Origin: Rachycentron canadum
Taxonomy: Eukaryota; Chordata; Actinopteri; Carangiformes; Rachycentridae
Direction of reading: 5' to 3'
DNA length: 64,000 bases
Assembly (NCBI GenBank): GCA_038496675.1
Contig: CM076659.1
Span: forward strand, 20,159,673 to 20,223,672
Position 1 is the first letter of the stretch, and the number at the start of each line of letters is the position of its first letter. The position numbers and the translations under genes are program-made. Under the pieces are notes generated by a model. That model was not told the DNA's origin, did not search any database, and saw only the letters and a program-made list of their open reading frames with translations. Below are positions 1 through 11,466 of this stretch, piece by piece.

Positions 1-1104
1 AGCCCGATATCGTAACGCATTCTAAACTAACATTTGAAGTTGCATTCTGTTCTGTATGAATAGCATATCAAGGAAAGTGCCACATGCATTCAAAAATCTA
101 GCTCCAGGCTTTAGAGATCATTTCCCCATGAAAATAAAAATAAAAACCATTTTGAGTTTCCAGCAGCAGCAGCAGCTCCAAATGAATAGAGGAAGCTTTT
201 GGCTTTATAGCTTTCATGGCTGTTACTGCTAATGCTGAACAACAATAAGCCTCTTCAACTGCCTCACTGAGCCATGAGTGGTGAAACTCGACTAACCAAA
301 ACCATTAACAGTGAAGATGTAAATATAAAGGTTTAGAACTTAAAAATTAAGGTCAAAGTAATAAATCCTGCGTGTCTCTTCTCACTCTCAGGAATTATTG
401 AGAATTGCCATAATAACCACAATAATATCAGCAAAATGTCGCTTTGAATGCAGCCTCCTCTTTGTCTGCAGCTGTTTACTGCAGTCACAGGCTGTGGCTC
501 TGTTGGCTTGGGTTACCAATCTGTGTGGGATTTTTGTGTGCGCAAGAGAGATGCTGATCTGTCTCTTTGTGTTTCTCTCCTTTTCCGCCGCCTATCAATG
601 AATAATCATTTAGTTTAAGGAGCAGCTCACACTCACACAATCGCCCTCTGCAGTTTTTTTAACACCACCTCTGAGCTAAATAACATTTGATTGAACAAAT
701 TCTGAATAGATTTGCTGAGGGCACAAGAGAGAAAACAGTATTTTTGTTTTCACCCCCCACTCCCATATTTCTTTATTCTGCCTCTCTTCTCATTCACGAC
801 AACTGTTTATCCAGACTAAGAAATTTTGACATTTGGATGTTTTACCCAGCCAGTTCATGTGGAATTTACAAATCAACTGAATTAGTGGACATAGAGTTGA
901 TGAAGTATTTATTATCTTGGCTTAGATGTTGTCATGATTACATGTTTTACATCTATGCTACTGTCACAGTATTTTATTTTTTTTTCAAATCACATTTAAT
1001 CCAAAAGCTACCCCTAACAAACTGAAGACAATATAATAAGATCAAAGACATTGTTTCCTTTTTTAAAACAAACTCCTAGGTATGTTATCTTCTGCGTAAA
1101 CCTA
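1..1104. other. Non-coding stretch at window start
   Basis: I see no gene here. The sequence is AT-rich with a short run of five CAG triplets at 161-175. The two small open frames (398-601 and 687-1025) have low-complexity hydrophobic translations, no family motif and no splice context. Confidence 0.5.
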
Positions 1105-2016
1105 CTTATGCTGTTAGATCTCATTGCTTTTGATACAGTCATAACCTGCTGCACCGGTTAAAAAAAACTCTACCTCATGGCTAGATCTTGTAGATCTAGG
1201 TCTTCCATGCTTCCTCTTTCCCATGGTGTTCTGCAGGGCTCAGTTCTTGGGCGATTACAGTTCCTCATTTACATTTTCCCTCTTATTCAACAACAGCCTC
1301 AACTTCCACTGCTGCTCTGATGACACATAACTCTACCAAGCCCACACTGTGGCACCAATGGACTGCTGAAATGATATCAGTTTGGATGACTTGCAATGAC
1401 CTTAAACTTAAGCAGGTTAAATCTGAAACCATCCTCACTGCCTCCTCAGCCCCTATTTAAATTGAGTTACCCCTGGGTTCATAGCATCCTCTGTGCTTAC
1501 GTCAAAAATCTTCCATCTGAAGAACATTTCCGGATGACACCCCTCTGTTTCCTGGCCTGTTGACTCTCATCCACGCCTTTATTATACATCTTGACTTGAT
1601 TATTGTAATGCCCTTCTCTCTCCTTCTACACACTCTGGGGTTAAATAGAACAGAGTATGTGGAGAATTCAGCTGTAAGAGGTCTTTGCGGCACACAGTTG
1701 TCACGGCACATCACCCCTATCCTTCAGCGGCTGCACCGGCTCCCAGTTCAATACTGCAGTCAATTTAAAGTCCTTCTCCTCAACTGCAAATCTACATCCT
1801 GGTGTCCCCGCTTCCAAGTCGTCTCCATCCCGACTCACTTACTCAATGTCTGATCCCAATCTACTCTTCAGTCCCCCCTTTATGTTCTGCAGCATGGGTG
1901 ACAGGACCTTCCATGAAGATGTGGCGCCCCCTAATCGCTGGAGTGTGGATTTTTACTGTGTCCATGAAGTGTCCATGAAAAGCTCTTGATAAAATGTATT
2001 ATTATTATTATTATTA
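1105..2016 (+). mobile_element. L2-type LINE, decayed reverse-transcriptase and 3' end
   Basis: This is a broken non-LTR retrotransposon. Translating through frameshifts gives landmarks in the right order: LLDLIAFDTV near 1108 (like the LLDLSAAFDTVDH block), GVLQGSVLG near 1223 (the GVPQGSVLGP block), FHCCSDDT near 1307 (the catalytic FxYADDTQLY box, with Tyr and Ala changed) and, at 1563-1790, a C-terminal segment with HAFI..LD, ENSAVRGL and HITPILQRLHRLPVQY, matching the HAFITSRLDYCN / HITPVLxSLHWLPV block of L2 proteins. The copy ends near 1990-2016 in AAAATG followed by (ATT)n, the usual teleost L2 tail. Stops, frameshifts and an internal deletion between the first two blocks make it inactive. 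The clade is from memory of the family. Confidence 0.85.
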
Positions 2017-3300
2017 AATACATACATTAGTAAACACAATAGAAAATCTTCTATACATTATTTTTGAGTCAAGAAATACAGCGTATAACTGTTGTTTCCT
2101 TTGATTAGCACTTCATTAGACTTGCATGAAGATTTCATAATGTGTCCTTGAGGAAGTCTGCGAGGATTTACACTTGAAAAGTTTTGTGCCTGATGTAACT
2201 CCAGTGAAGTCTTACTAGATGGAACCGATGCAGCGGCACTTGTGTGACAGTCGAGACTTTCTATAAATATGCGTAGAAATCAGAGGGACAGATGAATAGC
2301 CAATAATTGCAGATACCCCAGCGACTGAAAGAGAAAAGCAATTACACAGAAGGTAGGTGATAGTGGACTGGAAGAAGAATGAAACAGGTGCATATCCATA
2401 AGAAAATAAAATGGTTGAGCTGAGAAATGTGTTCATTTGAATCACCAAAATGAGCTGTCAGAGGTTCTCACCAAGCTCCCCAAAGGCGCTTACAGACTTA
2501 GAAACAATTATCGTCAGGTGCTGCTGCCGCTTGCATAGTACATGCTAGAGTCGCCATGGATACAGGTCTCACACCGGCCATGTAGTTCACACTTCTGCAC
2601 TGGGTAATTTACACTCCATACTTCTGTCCTCTGTGAACAGACTCTTCCATAGCAAACTTCCGAGCGTGCCAGCTAGTTTGGTAGGAGAGGACTACGGTCT
2701 GTTGTGTTATGGTAACGATGCGCTTGCATGCACTAGCCAGCAGGTAAGCTCGCGGTTACACAATAATAATTGCAACCTCTATCAAATCTTACAGTACAAA
2801 CTGCATTTTCTCAGCATTGACTCCAGCTCAGCGTGGCTGCTCCCAAATGCATTTTTTTTTTACTAGAAAAAGACAATACAAGCCAATGATATACACAAGC
2901 AGTGTCTCTCCCTGCATCCGATCAGAGGACAGCGTTCTGTGCTCTGCCGGTTTATAGGCTATTGTCTGTGCAGAGAGAGGAGCGAGCAGCATTTTTTTTT
3001 TTTTTTTTTTTTTACATTTGCACATGGAGTAGTGGTGTGTTTAATTTCCAGCCACTGTGGCTGTCAAACCCCTAAACTGGCCTGAGTCAGAGAACATTTG
3101 AATTCTTTTTTATTGGATTTCATGTTTGATATGGACTCTCAGAATGGAGATGAATATGATCTAGTGAAGAGAGGCTGATGAGAAATGTCAGTGGTAAGCA
3201 AGAGCAAATTTTCTAAGATTCCTGCCCTGATGCACTGATTTGTAAAGGAATCAATGAGGGATGGTGAGGTGAAATTTTTCAAAACTCTTTAATGAGGTTC
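2017..3300. other. Non-coding stretch between LINE and gene 2
   Basis: No supported exon. It contains two poly-T tracts (2849-2860 and 2992-3013). Open frames on both strands are short and lack splice context. Confidence 0.45.
2992..3013. repeat. Poly-T tract (22)
   Basis: An uninterrupted run of T. It could be the reverse-strand poly-A tail of an unrecognised retroelement or simple slippage. Confidence 0.9.
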
Positions 3301-3301
3301 A

Positions 3302-3307
3302 TTTATT
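3302..3307 (-). terminator. Polyadenylation signal AATAAA for gene 2
   Basis: The reverse strand reads AATAAA directly after the stop codon of the proposed terminal exon (stop at 3308-3310). A second weaker hexamer, ATTAAA, follows within about 20 bases. A signal this close to the stop implies a very short 3' UTR. Confidence 0.35.
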
Positions 3308-3475
3308 TCACCCTGTTGTGTTTACAGCATTAAGCTTTTGCATTAGAGGGCAGATTATATATATGGTGTTTTGGAATTTCTCCAGATCTTCACTCAATAA
3401 ATACCGAGGCCATGACATCTCCTCTGGAGGTCCTGGGTGGTGAGGGAGTGTTTGGAAGTTAGGTAAGAAGGGTTT
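3308..3475 (-). CDS. Gene 2, proposed terminal coding exon
   Basis: 55 codons and a TGA stop. On the reverse strand a pyrimidine-rich stretch (3478-3510, TTTTCCCTTCTATACTTTTG) leads to an acceptor AG, after which the frame is open with a protein-like composition: PHHPGPPEEMSWPRY, LLSEDLEKFQ, then ICPLMQKLN before the stop. The acceptor chosen (gacag, exon from 3475) is in phase 0, which fits the phase-0 donor of the exon at 3839-3950; the AG four bases further upstream would give phase 2. AATAAA lies right after the stop. No family was recognised and no catalytic motif is visible. This could still be a chance open frame with good splice context. Confidence 0.4.
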   Translation of the reverse strand, partial: KPFLPNFQTLPHHPGPPEEMSWPRYLLSEDLEKFQNTIYIICPLMQKLNAVNTTG

Positions 3476-3621
3476 CTGTCTATTCAAAAGTATAGAAGGG
3501 AAAATAGACTGTGACATCCATTTATCAATCCTGACAGTTTTCCTATCATACTGTCAGTCTGTGAGCCTGAATGAAATCTGCACGCTGTCTCCTTGACCAG
3601 TGGGCAGAGCAGTCCACAAAC

Positions 3622-3622
<1 letters not shown>

Positions 3623-3653
<31 letters not shown>
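3623..3653. repeat. (AC)n microsatellite
   Basis: About 15 AC units, followed by imperfect ACAAACACAAAC. It lies between candidate gene 2 exons. Confidence 0.95.
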
Positions 3654-3659
<6 letters not shown>

Positions 3660-3838
3660 AACAGGGTATATGAGGACACCGACCCCAAGAGATCATTCAA
3701 GTGTTTTGAAAGATATACTTGGATTCATCCTTTGCTCACTGTCACCATGACAGGAACACTTTGAAACCCTGCAGACTTTGTTGTATCCTTGCTTGACTTA
3801 ACACTTGCAAAAAGTAGAAAAGAAGGGATGGACTAAAC

Positions 3839-3950
3839 CTGGTAAAAGTTGTCCAGAAATCCAGGAGGGGAAGCACCTATGCTTGACCTAGTGGACATGT
3901 GACCTTGGACCTGGCGACACCTCCAAAGACAGAAAGGTTCTCTGAGGAAC
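3839..3950 (-). CDS. Gene 2, proposed internal exon
   Basis: 112 nt, entering in phase 2 and leaving in phase 0. The acceptor is strong: the reverse strand reads CTCATTTTCTGCC, TTTCCGTGTGACAG, then the exon. The translation includes FLREPFCLWRCRQVQGH and SIGASPPGFLDNFYQ and ends CAG|gtttag. An alternative in-frame donor, CGCCAG|gtccaa, also leaves phase 0. It joins in phase to the exon at 8811-8938 (ends phase 2) and to the terminal exon at 3308-3475 (starts phase 0). The Arg/Cys-rich segment is not a domain I recognise. The donor is mediocre, so the 3' edge is uncertain. Confidence 0.35.
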
Positions 3951-4352
3951 CTGTCACACGGAAAGGCAGAAAATGAGCTTTTTGTAGTTTCTGTTGTTGT
4001 TTCTTTTTTAACGTTTATGCTGTGATTCATTTTTACTTTACAACATTACACGTAAAACATGAATGAAAAGGTTAAATCTGACTTTCATTCTCACACAGGA
4101 AAGAGATGTAGAGTTTTAGTTCACACTGTGAAACTGAAATGAACTTATTTATCAAGCAGACTCAGCTGCATGTTCACTTTCTCTTGCTTTTATGCTCAAA
4201 TTCTGTGACCTATGATGAAGGGATGAAAAGAGGCTGATGTTTATAACGGCAGCCGAGCACAGGTGGGCTCCAGTATTATTCTTTTGGTTTAGTCACAAAA
4301 TTGATGTCAGTAAGCGGTAACATAATCATAGGGGACTCCCACCAATCCTTAC

Positions 4353-4500
4353 CAGATATTTTAGCTGAGTCACTGAACAGTGGTAATTCAACATGACCTG
4401 GTGTTGGTTCTGTGTTTGACTTTAATGGTGGACATTTAGTGGAAAGTCCAAAGAAGACCATAGCCCAAAGAAGAATATGACACATTTTAGTCCAGTGCAT
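4353..4500 (-). CDS. Candidate first coding exon with signal-peptide-like start
   Basis: The reverse strand opens with ATG at 4498-4500 and encodes a basic start (MHWTKM), a hydrophobic core (CHILLWAMVFFGLS) and a polar stretch (KCPPLKSNTEPTPGH), then ends in a near-perfect donor, AAATATCTG|gtaagg (exon edge 4353, phase 1). That order is typical of a secreted or type I membrane precursor. A pyrimidine-rich acceptor (TTTTCCTTTAG) lies about 50 bases upstream of the ATG, so the exon may carry 5' UTR. Its phase does not fit the gene 2 chain. If joined in phase 1 to the acceptor at 3950, the frame stops after about 24 residues. No homologue was recognised. Confidence 0.35.
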
Positions 4501-4926
4501 GATGTGACTGAATGATACATTTTGCTAGTCAAACTAAAGTTCTAGTTCAGAACAAGCCCCTAAAGGAAAAGTAGGATTAAATATAAATAAGCAAAAACTT
4601 ATCATAAGAGACACATTTACAAATAGATATAAATATGAATGAATATATGAATAAACAGACGGGGCACTCAGGTAGCAAACAGAAGCGCTGCCTGGGTTAT
4701 TAGGGAAGCTTCACTCAGCATCACGGGAAAACTGAAGTGATCAAAGAAAACAGTTGTATATTTAAACTGAACAAAAATTACCGAGTCGGAAACAAGTCTC
4801 TGGAGCTCTGTACTAGAACAACAGGAGAAATACCCTGGGTTCAAGTCAAGCTAAAGCAAAATAAACTCAATTCAGAGGTTGGTCTTACTTTATCACCTGT
4901 GAACAGCCTGCAACTTGGAATTAGAT

Positions 4927-5001
4927 ATGGCTGAAGAAACTGGGAAATCAGTTGAGCAACTTAAGGTGGAGGCAACAATATATAGAAAAGATTATTCTCA
5001 G
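4927..5001 (+). pseudogene. G-protein gamma-like exon fragment (tentative)
   Basis: From the ATG at 4927 the frame reads MAEETGKSVEQLKVEA and then TIYRKDYSQ, ending at CTCAG|gtcaac. The block KSVEQLKVEA..YR...SQ matches, with the same spacing, the N-terminal coiled-coil helix of heterotrimeric G-protein gamma subunits (R/K-LVEQLK-x-EA....R..VSQ). The Ala-rich continuation (AAADL or similar) does not follow in the genomic sequence. A weak echo of the later HDPLL..V segment is seen near 5085-5125 (NHDLLAVSAT). It could be a decayed retrocopy, a real first exon or chance similarity over about 20 residues. No CaaX box was found. Confidence 0.2.
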
Positions 5002-5189
5002 GTCAACAGACCAGGAACTACTAGATTGAATGAAAATATTTTTGGGTACAATCTCAATCCACAGAACCATGATCTGCTTGCTGTTTCCGCCACTGGAAGT
5101 TGTGATTCGTACCTTTTTGCTGCTTTGATGTTTCTTTCAGATGTTAGGCCGCTTTCCGCTCTTCTTTCCCCACAAAAATCTTCTGTTTA

Positions 5190-5721
5190 GGAACTATGTC
5201 GCAAGCAATCTCACTTTTTGCTTATTTCACATGGAATATTTCTTTAGATGATGCTGTTTCTCCATGTGGGTTTTAATTAGAAAAGTTGAGTCAGTCAGCG
5301 CCCCATGTTTCCCCCCCTGCAGCTAGGTCTCTCATCCCAGAGACGGACTTTAACTCCAGTGTCCTGGACTGAATCTGGTGATCTTTTATTCTGCTACAGC
5401 TGCAGACCAGAAGGACAGCCACTGCCTGCTGAACTTAGCAGGCTAGTTGTTTAACAGTTAGCAATGGGCTGGTTAGCAGCTATTGAACTTTGAAAATTCA
5501 ATATCTGAACATAAGAGCTTTTAATGATTCATCTAAAAATTCAATGATGAGATTGTCCACGACTACATCCACACACATTCACCTTGGACCATAACTCGCA
5601 AACTAAGGCAAAAGCTCGTCCACACGTGCATTGTGTTCAAATATTAATTCATTACTATTGGTAATGTTTTCACGAATGATAGTTTATCTCACATACACTT
5701 TTTACACAGACTTAGTTTGTA
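5190..5721. other. Non-coding stretch
   Basis: No exon or repeat family recognised. A C-rich patch lies near 5305-5325. Confidence 0.4.
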
Positions 5722-6115
5722 ATGTGGACAAACTGGTCAAAAATTCCGGCTCTGTGCTTGGTAGGAGTCTGGACTCACTCTGGACTGACCATGCACTGTA
5801 AGATGCAGGACATCTTGGACAATGCCAACCATTCAGGCAGGGCTGAGAGGTTCAGGAGATACTTTGTCCCTGCTGCCATCAGACTCAATCACACCTCAGC
5901 CAAAGGCAGTGGCTCATGAATATTATTTCTTATGAACTATTGCCATCACTACTAATGAGCTACTGGACACCTGAAATATATAAGATCATTCCATATAATT
6001 AATATTTTGGCTAAAAAGGTGTTTTGAACTGTATTGTTGTATTTTGACAGTTAACTAACATTTTATTTGCTGCTATTTATTATTCTTCACAGCCAATAAA
6101 AAGCTTGGTGTGCTA
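5722..6115 (+). mobile_element. LINE tail (C-terminal reverse-transcriptase fragment)
   Basis: A 5'-truncated non-LTR retrotransposon. One frame near 5732-5795 reads KLVKNSGSVLGRSLDSLW and, after a frameshift, the next reads MQDILDNANHSGRAERFRR followed by YFVPAAIRL at 5796-5918. These match the conserved C-terminal pattern of several fish LINE proteins (KLVKKAxSVLGxxLDS ... ILDNxxHP ... RYxxSFLPAAVRLYN). The fragment ends in AT-rich sequence containing AATAAA near 6095-6103. The clade is unresolved. Confidence 0.65.
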
Positions 6116-7465
6116 TTTGTGACAGGTCTGAAGGGATGACAGTTATACGACCAACAAGAAATTATTCTTCTCTATCCTCCCTCAGTCTGAGTGACATAGA
6201 CGGATACAAACCTGTAGGCGAACTTTCAGACATTGTCTGCTTACTGCAAACTTCCACACAGTCACATTTTATTGTGACCAAAGCACCGCTGAGCTGCAGA
6301 AAATCAATCTGATTGTTTTCTGATAAATATTTTCTCGGTCCTAAAATGTATGAAGGCTTCTGTTTTTTGAGCAATGCAGACAGGGAAAGAGAAGAGTGTG
6401 AGAGCAAAAGAAACAAAAGAAGGAAAAGCACGCTGCTGTCCTACTCCCATTCTGCCAGATGTGATAGGTGTTTTTCTTTTTATTCTTCGCTGTGCATAAT
6501 TGTGACTTATCACCTGGAAAGTATTTATGGGAGTGGAAATGAGGGTTAGTGGAGTGAATGAACAGGAAGTGCAGATGTTTGAATGTTGAATAAAGAGAAG
6601 CAGTGAGCAGAGATAAAATGGAGGTGACATGTAAAGAGACATTTAAGACCACAGCCAACAGAGACTTAACTGTGTTTAACAAAGCAAAGAGGACCCACTA
6701 CCTCAATACTTCAGGAACATCACAGCAGTGACAGCCTATTAAGAAACATATCTACAAAATGATTTGTGTCTGGCAGATTATCAAATGATGAAGCCACATG
6801 GGGACTAGCTTCATAAAGACAGTTTGACTGGTTTAAATCTAAATCATCACACTTCAGAAGTTCATGGATAATTACTGTACTGAAAGTCTTCAGTTAAACT
6901 AATGTGCTATGACTTTTCAAACTAAATAGACCTTCTACACAGCTGATGTTTGGACTTTTAGTAGCAGTAAAAGCACATGGGTGACTAATAACTCATAACG
7001 CATTTAGTCTACATTTAGTACAGTTTTTGTTTTGTTTTGTCTTTTTTTTAAACCAGAAAATGAAAAAAATGGTATTTCGGGTTTTTTTGTTGTTGTTGCT
7101 TTTTTGTCATAATCAAAAACTGAAAATAAATAAATGGTCCATGTCTCGTGTTTCCTTGTTGAATTAAAGAATAAATGGTGGTGATGCAGTATGGCAGTAA
7201 AGGTGAAAATTTCAAAATAAAAATAAGGGCCAAGAGAACAGAATGGGTATTCTATGAAAGTATAAAATTACACACAGAACAAATTTGCTTTCCCAAAAAA
7301 TCCTTTTGGTTTAACTCATAAATTATTGTTATTATTTCAGCTTTGGTTTAAAACGAAAAAAGCAAACGGGCTAAACGTACACCGGGCCTTGCTCAGATCC
7401 ATCTAGGTATGCCGCTAAGCCGTGCCGAGTGAGCGAGTTTTGCAGAATACCAAGGCACAGTAACT

Positions 7466-7466
<1 letters not shown>
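6116..7466. other. Non-coding stretch
   Basis: Nothing supported. Overlapping reverse-strand open frames at 6162-6682 occupy all frames over T-rich sequence and look like noise. Confidence 0.45.

Positions 7467-7541
<75 letters not shown>
7467..7541. repeat. Long perfect (AC)n microsatellite
   Basis: About 37 uninterrupted AC units, the longest perfect dinucleotide array in the window. It should be length-polymorphic and prone to assembly error. Confidence 0.97.
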
Positions 7542-7543
<2 letters not shown>

Positions 7544-8810
7544 AAATGCAGTTAATTGCACCTCCTCTCCACACGGTCGACTGAGTCACATCTTTGAGCT
7601 GCTCACTTCTCCTTACTTAACTGCTGCAGAAAACTTCTGGGACATTTTCACAGGTCGCTCAGTGATGAGCAAATAGGTGGCAGGTCTGCAAAAAGTCCTA
7701 ACCTTCTCCATTCTCTCCCCACAGTATTTACAATGCATAAATACACATTATACACAGCTGACATTTTGACTTGTCTCAGGAAAAGCACAAGTGTAACTAA
7801 TGGCATCGGCTATGGCTCTGCTCCATTTGAGTCAATTTATTTACCAAATCGCAGATTTGTCTCAGGGGGCTTCAAGTCACATCAGACAGGCAGCATGCAG
7901 GGCATCATTCTTAATGTTGTAACACCTGTGTTTGATGAGTCTTTTTTCTTCTTATGTCAGTCAGCGCGTACCCAGGATTGTGTCCTCTATCTTTGTGTGT
8001 GGAAAGCATAAGCATCCCGATGTGTTATAGTTCTTTCTTTTGAATTGTACAACACAGAAGTCAATACAATATATGTAAATATGAAAAAAAATAAAGAAAT
8101 AAAAAACCATCACACTGATAGAACAGCTCTTTTTTCTCACTTTGCCAAACACTCCCCCTCCCTCTTCCTCAGTCTCTCTTAGTGGCCCTGCAAAGAGCAG
8201 TGACAGCTCTGTGTCCTGCATGTGTGCAAGGTGCACATGGGGGCTCAGTATAACCAGTTTTTGTTTTGAACAATAAGAAGTCAGTGTGGTGTTCTCTGAC
8301 GTGCAGCACAGGGAGGTGTTGGTGCACATATTACTCTCCGTCTCTCTGTCTGTACCCTAGTATTTTGATTTGACTTTAGTTTTGCCCTCAGAAAAATATG
8401 AAAAAAAAAAAAAACTCCAAAGAAGATTTTTATTGTCTTAGCTTTGACCAGCTATTTGTGGCTTGGAAATACAGTTATTAGTTACGGGGTCTGTGTTCGG
8501 TCCAATGTGAGGGTTAAGCATTACTAAGATTTAAGATTTTGAAATCTCTTTGTCTCTGGCTCATTCATTCTCTCTTTACATGTCTTTAGTACATCGTTCT
8601 GATCAGGGCTGGACAAAGACAGAAATGCAGAGGAGCAGATATCTGCAGATATATCGAAAAAGTCATGAAACATAACTACTTGTGTCTCACTGTGGAGTTG
8701 TAGCAGTTTATATTGATGGTAAAATCACTTCATTCATCATTCTCTACACTTAGAGCCTTTGTTTGATAAGAACACATGAAGCAATAACCTCTCTTGACGT
8801 TTATACTCAC
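7542..8810. other. Non-coding stretch
   Basis: No supported gene. It contains an A-run at 8400-8414 and a short near-palindrome (AGATATCTGCAGATAT) near 8638. Confidence 0.4.
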
Positions 8811-8938
8811 TGAGATTTAACCAGGTCCCATAATTCAACCATCAGACATCGAGATCCACAGCGGTCCAGTCTGACTGGGGCATCTGTCCCAAGCCACATG
8901 CAGAAATGTGAACTGAGGCTAGGAAATTCCCAGTAAGT
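8811..8938 (-). CDS. Gene 2, proposed internal exon
   Basis: 128 nt, phase 0 to phase 2. The acceptor on the reverse strand is good (TGTTTATTTCATTTCAG|ACTTAC) and the donor TCTCA|gtgagt has a perfect intron side. The frame reads TYWEFPSLSSHFCMWLG, then TDAPVRLDRCGSRCL and MVELWDLVKS. It joins in phase to the exon at 3839-3950 downstream and, in one of its two open frames, to 12755-12912 upstream. A second reading frame (LTGNFLASVHISACGLG...) is also open for about 30 codons, which weakens the coding argument. No known domain was recognised. Confidence 0.35.
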
Positions 8939-11465
8939 CTGAAATGAAATAAACATCAAAACACAGTGGTGGCTAGTCTGTGAATATAATAAAAAGCACA
9001 AGGTATTTTATAATTAAACAAAACATTCCAGTTGAATGAATCCTGAGCTGTGATCTACAGCTGACTCGGACTCTCAGCAGCCTGCCAACAGGCAGTGTAT
9101 CACCTCCACTGGCTGAGTTTGCCTTATGCCCAAATGAATCACAGAATAGGAGCCCTGTCCAATCAAGCCTAATGAAATGACAAAGTATGAGCCAAACCCT
9201 GACTGGACCCTTGAGGTACAGCTGGGCCCCATTAAGCATTCAGGTATAAGATTAAAAACCCGGCTGTGTCCAAGATAATTGTCTGGATGCGGCCCACATC
9301 AGTGAGTCCTTCAGAGCAAAGGACCCAGTGATTGATGCCTCACAGAGATCATACCTAAAGGTGTATTCAGTTATTATCAACATCCAAAGTCTAATATTCT
9401 AGATATGATAAGCGTTAACACTAGAACTGATAATTGTGTTAACAACTGAAAGAAACAAAATCCTAATTTACTCTCAGAGGGAGGATCAAATAAAGCAGCA
9501 AATATTCACATCTGAGAAACTTGAACTGAAACACTGAAAAAATGCAGGTTGACAGTTTTACTGATAATTAACTCATCTGTTCATCGGTTTTATGCAATGC
9601 CCTGAAATTTACATGTGAAGGTGAACATTTTTAAACATGTCACAATGGGAAAAAACAAGGGTTAGGAACAATAAAATGGCTCAATTCCATGTAGCTACTT
9701 CAGTCTCCAGCGTCTGCTGTTGTACATGCTGGCTCACTGCCACAGTGTCATGGCTTACTGCTTTCGACAAAGATATCACTGGTTACACTTGAGCTTTTCC
9801 TACTATGACAAGTCAAAATGGCTGAAGTGGAAAAAGCCTATCTGTCTGTTTTACCTCTCAGTCCAGCAGTGATTACATTATAGAAATCACCCGTGGACAG
9901 ACCATAGAAACGCATGATACCACTGGGTTTCCTCTCTACTGACTGACTGGCTGACTGGCTGCACGCACTCCGGTGTTGCCTTTTTTTGTGGTTTTGCCAT
10001 CGCCAAGATGGATTGGTTTCTTCATCTGTTTGCACTCTCGGACCCATTACACACAAAAAACCCGAAAAATTGATCTTCAGCTGGGCCATTGCAATCTTAG
10101 CCAACTTTACAGGTTGACAAAGTATAAAGAAAACCAAAACAAAACAAAACAAAAAAAAAAACACTTTGGCCAAAGTCCTTTGACTTTTGAATGATTTTAT
10201 GGAATCTGGGCCCACGAAACATGTTACAGGGACCTTTGTCAGTTATTAAATGGCAATTCAGCAAGTATTCACATACATTTTAGCAAGGATCACACAACCC
10301 CTTCATCAAACAGCTGATTGGTGCACAGCAGGTTGTGGGATGAAAACAACAGACGGCAAAAGAAGGCAGGTATTTGAGGGGGGCCTTTGAAATGGGACAA
10401 GCTCAGTCAGCTTTAATATTGTATTCAGCCAAGAAATGCATACTTCGGAGGATCCAGCCCCTGAATTGGAACATAGTGTCTGTCTCATCTGTTCTCACTC
10501 TTTTTGTGTTGGCTGCATCTGATATTCCCCCAGTCCTCTTTCGTCTTTTAGCTCCTCTTTTCTTTGTTCTTTATATTTATCTCCTCAGTTTTCCTCCAAT
10601 TTTTTTTTTCTGCTCTGCCCTCAGTCGCCTCACCACCGTCGTCTCCTATTTTCTTTCTGTGCTTCTGCTTCTCTCCATGATAACTCTACCCTGTCTGTCA
10701 CTGTACACATTGGCATTAACTCCCCTGACTTCTCAGCCTACAACCTGACAGTAAATAGAATATGACTCACATTGATATCAATCCTCCTCTATGAGTGAAG
10801 AGCCCGAGCTGCTCTCGTCTGTACAATTATACTGTTGAAAGCCTTCACGCCGACAAATTGCTTAAGGAGCAAAAAGGAAAAGAAGAAGAAAATCCAATTA
10901 AGTGAAATGTGGGAGAGGGAGGAGAGAAGGTGAAGCTCAAATTTGCTCCACAGATGGCGTTTGTTTGCTTAAACATCCCAGTGTTTCAAATGCTAACTGT
11001 CAGAGTTTGTTTGGTGAACTCTTTAAAGCGCAGAACAAGACTCTGGACAACTGTCAAGGCGAAGAACAGGCTGACATCCTCATATCAGGCTTCTATAAAT
11101 ACACTTCTGATATTGACTTCTCGTGTCCCGTCAGCAGACGCGAGTGACTTAGAGGTGGCAGCAGTAGGTGGCGTGGCCTAACAATGCACTGACCACCCCA
11201 GCACTCTGCTTATTAGCGTCCAGTCAGCCTGCACTCAATGAGGCAAGAGTCACTGTGAGATAAGCAAAAAAGATGGCAAGGCACCCCCCCCATCATCCAC
11301 CTCTCCCTGTGAATGCCATTGCATTGGACATACCAAGAGGCAACCAGCTCTACTGCCAGACCAGAACACTGACATTTCAAAAGCCCCAGTTTGTGTCCAG
11401 AGCTTCTTTTTAAACCCTTGCAATTTCTCTTTGGAAAATATTATAGTTATTGCACATGAACTATG
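8939..11465. other. Non-coding stretch
   Basis: No exon strong enough to call. A reverse-strand frame at 9838-10215 ends in a possible initial exon (MRFYGLSTGDFYNVITAGLR, then G|gtaaaa), but it has no upstream acceptor tract and its phase fits nothing nearby. Confidence 0.4.
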
Positions 11466-11466
11466 A

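Noticed and set aside
6162..6682. Several overlapping open frames on both strands
   Set aside because: Low-complexity hydrophobic translations in all frames; no motif or splice context.
9838..10215. Reverse-strand 125-codon frame
   Set aside because: The middle is poly-Phe from a T run; only the last 20 codons look coding and they lack an acceptor.
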